From Knoellia sp. S7-12 (lineage in GTDB: Bacteria > Actinomycetota > Actinomycetes > Actinomycetales > Dermatophilaceae): a DNA stretch of 64,000 nucleotides. A model generated the notes under the pieces. It did not search any database, was not told the DNA's origin, and worked only from the letters and a program-made list of their open reading frames with translations. Shown in pieces: positions 61,398 through 64,000 of this stretch; position 1 is the first letter of the stretch; each line of letters opens with the position of its first letter. The translations under genes were made by a program, and so were the position numbers. Location of the stretch: the NCBI RefSeq assembly GCF_040518285.1, contig NZ_CP155449.1, positions 2,666,001-2,730,000 on the forward strand, read 5' to 3'.

Positions 61398-62182
61398 CGA
61401 GCCCACGAGAAGTCCGAGTCATCGGCATCGGCACCGGTTCCCCCGCCCATGTCACCGGGCAGGCCATCGCGGCCCTGCGCGAGTGTGACGTCTTCCTCGT
61501 CGCCGACAAGGGCGAGGCCAAGGACGAACTTGTCGCTGTTCGTCGCGCCATCTGCGAGCAGTTCCTCGACGACAGGACCTATCGCATCGTCACGGTGACC
61601 GATCCGGAACGTGGACCGGACGCGGAACGGGACAAGGCGGCATACACCGTGGGTGTGGATGCATGGCACGCAGCGCGCGCGGACCGCTATGGCGAGATCA
61701 TCGAGAGTCTGCCGGCAGGAGAGACCGTGGGCTTCCTCGTGTGGGGAGATCCGGCGTTCTATGACAGCACGATCCGCATCGTCGACGCCGTGGCACGACG
61801 ACTGCCCCTGCGGACGCAGGTCATTGCCGGCCTCTCCGCGATCCAGGTCCTCGCCGCCGAGCACGGCATCGTCCTCAACGGCATCGGTCAGCCGGTCCAC
61901 ATCACCACCGGGCGACGTCTCCTGGACGAGTGGTCAGTCGACCTCGGGACCGTCGTCGTCATGCTCGACGGGTCCTTGCGGTGCCGAGAGCTGGTCGAGC
62001 AGGCGCCGGATCTGACGATTTACTGGGGCGCGTATCTCGGTCTGCCACAACAGGTTCTGCGTCAGGGGCGCCTCGCGGACGTCATCGACGAGATCGTCGC
62101 GGTGCGTGCTGCGCTGCGCCAGGAACAAGGCTGGGTGATGGACACCTATGCCCTCACTCCCCCGTCACCCGGCGACGCATAG
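61394..62182 (+). CDS. cobF: Precorrin-6A synthase (deacetylating)
   Basis: CobF, 262 residues, methylates C1 and removes the acetyl group in the aerobic corrin pathway. The tetrapyrrole methylase fold is shown by VRVIGIGTGSPAHVTGQAI, FLVWGDPAFYDSTIRIVD and VIAGLSAIQVLAAEHG. ATG 61394 overlaps the cobQ stop. Its presence implies an oxygen-dependent B12 pathway. The 3' end overlaps the convergent fusion gene by 18 bases. Confidence 0.92.
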   Translation: MTSPREVRVIGIGTGSPAHVTGQAIAALRECDVFLVADKGEAKDELVAVRRAICEQFLDDRTYRIVTVTDPERGPDAERDKAAYTVGVDAWHAARADRYGEIIESLPAGETVGFLVWGDPAFYDSTIRIVDAVARRLPLRTQVIAGLSAIQVLAAEHGIVLNGIGQPVHITTGRRLLDEWSVDLGTVVVMLDGSLRCRELVEQAPDLTIYWGAYLGLPQQVLRQGRLADVIDEIVAVRAALRQEQGWVMDTYALTPPSPGDA

Positions 62183-62854
62183 GACTCCCGTGTTGCCGTC
62201 CTGGTCGGCGATCACGGTGAGCGAGGGCGAGTTGCTGTCATCGACGACGACCCCACCCGCAGCCAGGGCGGCGGCGATGCGCTGCTCGGCCACCTCGCGC
62301 GGCAGGTAGACCTCGACGTGGAACCGCTGACGAGGAGTGTCACCATCGCTGGCGTCCCCGAACCACAGGTTCGGCACCCGTCCGGTGGCGTCACGGATCT
62401 CGTCGCTGGGCGACCCATGGCCCTGGGCCTCGGGGTTCCCGGTCAGCAGCGCGGCCCACACCGGGGCGATGGTCGCGGAGTTCGCTGTGTCGAGACCGAG
62501 CTCGATCATGCTGACCGAGCCCGGGTCGGCCTCGACCTTGTGCTCCGCCGCAATCTCGGTGATCCGTCGCGCGAGATCGACGTCCTGCTGGGTGACCCAC
62601 TGAAGGACGTGTTCAGTGCCCTCGTCGTCGCGGTAGATGGCGTCGTCGCTGACCAGTTTGAGATCGACGTATCCCTTGCCGATCGACACGATCGGGTGGT
62701 GACCGAGCGCGTCACCCGCCTCGCCCACCGCGGCGACCAACCGTGCGCCGGCGCCGAAGTCGTTGACGACGTAGCGGGCATGCAGCCCCTGAGCCAGCTT
62801 GCGCCAGTCAGTCAACGTGGCCTCGGCGATCTGTTCCCCCATCAGCATGTCCAT
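62165..62854 (-). CDS. Fusion of pterin-4a-carbinolamine dehydratase-like and VOC domains
   Basis: A 229-residue two-domain protein. Residues ~1-110 resemble 4a-hydroxytetrahydrobiopterin dehydratase (GEAGDALGHHPIVSIGKGYVDLKL, then VTQQDVDLARRITEIAAEH). Residues ~115-229 are a glyoxalase/VOC domain (RFHVEVYLPREVAEQRIAAAL, LTVIADQDGNTGVLC). Whether pterins are substrates is unknown. ATG 62854 follows TAGGTT by seven bases. Confidence 0.82.
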   Translation of the reverse strand: MDMLMGEQIAEATLTDWRKLAQGLHARYVVNDFGAGARLVAAVGEAGDALGHHPIVSIGKGYVDLKLVSDDAIYRDDEGTEHVLQWVTQQDVDLARRITEIAAEHKVEADPGSVSMIELGLDTANSATIAPVWAALLTGNPEAQGHGSPSDEIRDATGRVPNLWFGDASDGDTPRQRFHVEVYLPREVAEQRIAAALAAGGVVVDDSNSPSLTVIADQDGNTGVLCVAG

Positions 62855-62920
62855 GACTGGGAACCTATCGGTGATGCAGACGCGGCGCTCGGGTTCAACG
62901 CTTCGCCGGCGCCCCTGCGC

Positions 62921-63991
62921 TCACGGTGCCGTCCGCGCCACCTCACGCCTGATGCGCAGTCCTTGGAGCACGAGCGAGGCCGCCAGGGCGGCACCCACGC
63001 CCTCGCCCGAACGCAGTCGGAGCGACAGGAGTGGCTCGAGGCCAAGCAGTGTGAGGACCTCGCCGTGGGCGCGTTCGCGGCTGCGCTGACCGGCGATGAG
63101 GTGCGCCTGCACGCTCGGGTCGATGGCCGCCGCGAGGACGCCCGGCAGCGAGCCGGCGAGGCCGTCGAGCACCACGGGCGCGCCCGCATTGGCAGCACCG
63201 AGCACAACGCCCGTGAGGACCGCGATCTCGGGCCCGCCGAGTCCGGCGAGGAGGTCGACCGGGTCGTCTCGCCAGGTGTCGGCCCTCGAGCTGAAGCGCT
63301 CGAGGGCCGACTCGACGACCGCCCGCTTGCGGTCGACGATGTCGGTGTCGGCCCCTGCACCGACACCGACGGCATCGCGCGGCGACAACCCCGTCACGAC
63401 ACAGGCGAGGGCAGCGGCCACCGTGGTGTTGCCGATGCCGACCTCCCCGAGGGCCACGATTCCAGATCGGGCAGCGCCCTGGCCCAGCCGCCGTCCGAGA
63501 TCGAGCAGTCGGTCGACGTCGGTGCGATGCAGCGCGTCCGAGCTCACGAGGTCTCCTCGTGGCTCGGCGGGGCGGGCGTCGATGGCACCCGGCACGGGAC
63601 CACAGCCCGCTGCGCCGGCATCGACGACGACGAGTTCGAGTCCCGCCGACCGCGCGCTCACGGCACCCATGGCGACTCCAGCGACGGCAGCCTCGAGGAC
63701 ATCGCGGGTGACTCGGTCCGGATAGGCGCTCACGCGAAGGGCGCTCACCGGGTGGCTCGCGCCAGCGAGGACGAGGGTTCCGCCGAGTGGCGTCTCGCCT
63801 CGACCGAGAGCCTCGACCCGACTCACGGCGCGGTCGAGCACCCCCAGCGACTCAGGGGGCGCAAGAAGGCCGTCTGCCTCATCGGTCGCCGACACGAGTG
63901 ACTGCTGAGGCAGGCGGTCGAGGTGGGAGGTCGGCGCCTCGACGTCGTCGTGCTCCCACCGGTCCTGCATGACGATGTCGTCGAGGGGCAT
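62921..63991 (-). CDS. cobT: Nicotinate-nucleotide-dimethylbenzimidazole phosphoribosyltransferase
   Basis: CobT, at least 356 residues, makes alpha-ribazole phosphate for the lower ligand of B12. ESLGVLDRAVSRVEALG, the GEVGIGNTTVAAAL loop near residue 184 and GEGVGAALA near 330, holding the catalytic-base glutamate, are present. The ATG at 63991 has no visible ribosome site and the frame is open through the window's last nine bases, so the protein could be longer or fused to another domain. Confidence 0.88.
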   Translation of the reverse strand: MPLDDIVMQDRWEHDDVEAPTSHLDRLPQQSLVSATDEADGLLAPPESLGVLDRAVSRVEALGRGETPLGGTLVLAGASHPVSALRVSAYPDRVTRDVLEAAVAGVAMGAVSARSAGLELVVVDAGAAGCGPVPGAIDARPAEPRGDLVSSDALHRTDVDRLLDLGRRLGQGAARSGIVALGEVGIGNTTVAAALACVVTGLSPRDAVGVGAGADTDIVDRKRAVVESALERFSSRADTWRDDPVDLLAGLGGPEIAVLTGVVLGAANAGAPVVLDGLAGSLPGVLAAAIDPSVQAHLIAGQRSRERAHGEVLTLLGLEPLLSLRLRSGEGVGAALAASLVLQGLRIRREVARTAP

Positions 63992-64000
63992 CCGCTTCGA

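Noticed and set aside
1..64000. CRISPR array, prophage or insertion sequence
   Set aside because: No regularly spaced direct repeats, no integrase, transposase, capsid or cas genes were found among the supported reading frames.

Overview
The window comes from a high-G+C actinobacterium (by eye near 70% G+C). Its conserved blocks have actinobacterial order: the two TIGR03960/TIGR03936 radical-SAM proteins, rne, rplU, rpmA, obg, proB, proA and nadD/rsfS on one strand; rimP-nusA-ylxR-infB and rbfA-truB-ribF; and many transcripts that look leaderless. Gene content resembles Micrococcales, perhaps Intrasporangiaceae, but that placement is a guess. No phage, insertion sequence, CRISPR array or replication origin was seen.

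Layout. 1-5261: the tail of a peptide-type substrate-binding protein, then two permeases and two ATPases joined by 4-base overlaps (one Dpp/Opp-like importer). 5232-13592: mixed housekeeping genes: LD-carboxypeptidase, isoprenylcysteine-methyltransferase-like membrane protein, endonuclease IV, flavin monooxygenase, metallophosphoesterase, Tag glycosylase, LuxR regulator. 13829-15912: tRNA-Ala(GGC), phosphatase, rsfS, nadD and a small membrane protein. 15913-16445 has no clear protein gene; it holds a DnaA-box-like cluster and a heavily structured stretch ending in a strong hairpin, a candidate noncoding RNA. 16446-20108: glycosyltransferase, TetR/GAP-family pair, proA. 20301-33710: pdxY, then proB, obg, rpmA, rplU, rne and the radical-SAM pair on the minus strand. 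The radical-SAM pair is split by four extra genes.

33767-46648: pcm, acyl-CoA synthetase, DUF4442/TetR pair with a perfect operator, rodA-ribF-truB-rbfA, infB-ylxR-nusA-rimP. 46749-51533: DUF4439-type lipoprotein, APH-like kinase, and an isoquinoline-oxidoreductase-like iron-sulfur subunit whose molybdopterin partner is frameshifted. 51751-59342: small regulator/enzyme pairs (SRPBCC-ArsR, LysR-hydrolase, HxlR-NmrA). 59364-63991: phosphatase, cobQ-cobF, a dehydratase-VOC fusion and cobT (cobalamin synthesis).

The most unusual signal is the word GTATGCCG/CGGCATAC. It occurs about 50 times, on both strands without bias, mostly inside genes where it forces rare codons, and twice as an inverted pair forming an intergenic hairpin. 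That pattern resembles the DNA uptake sequences of Neisseria and Haemophilus. Two families of short palindromic repeats are also shared between distant loci, one of them inside nusA. About twenty genes start 6-7 bases after a TANNNT-like -10 hexamer, and in three cases the upstream gene's TAG stop codon is part of that hexamer.
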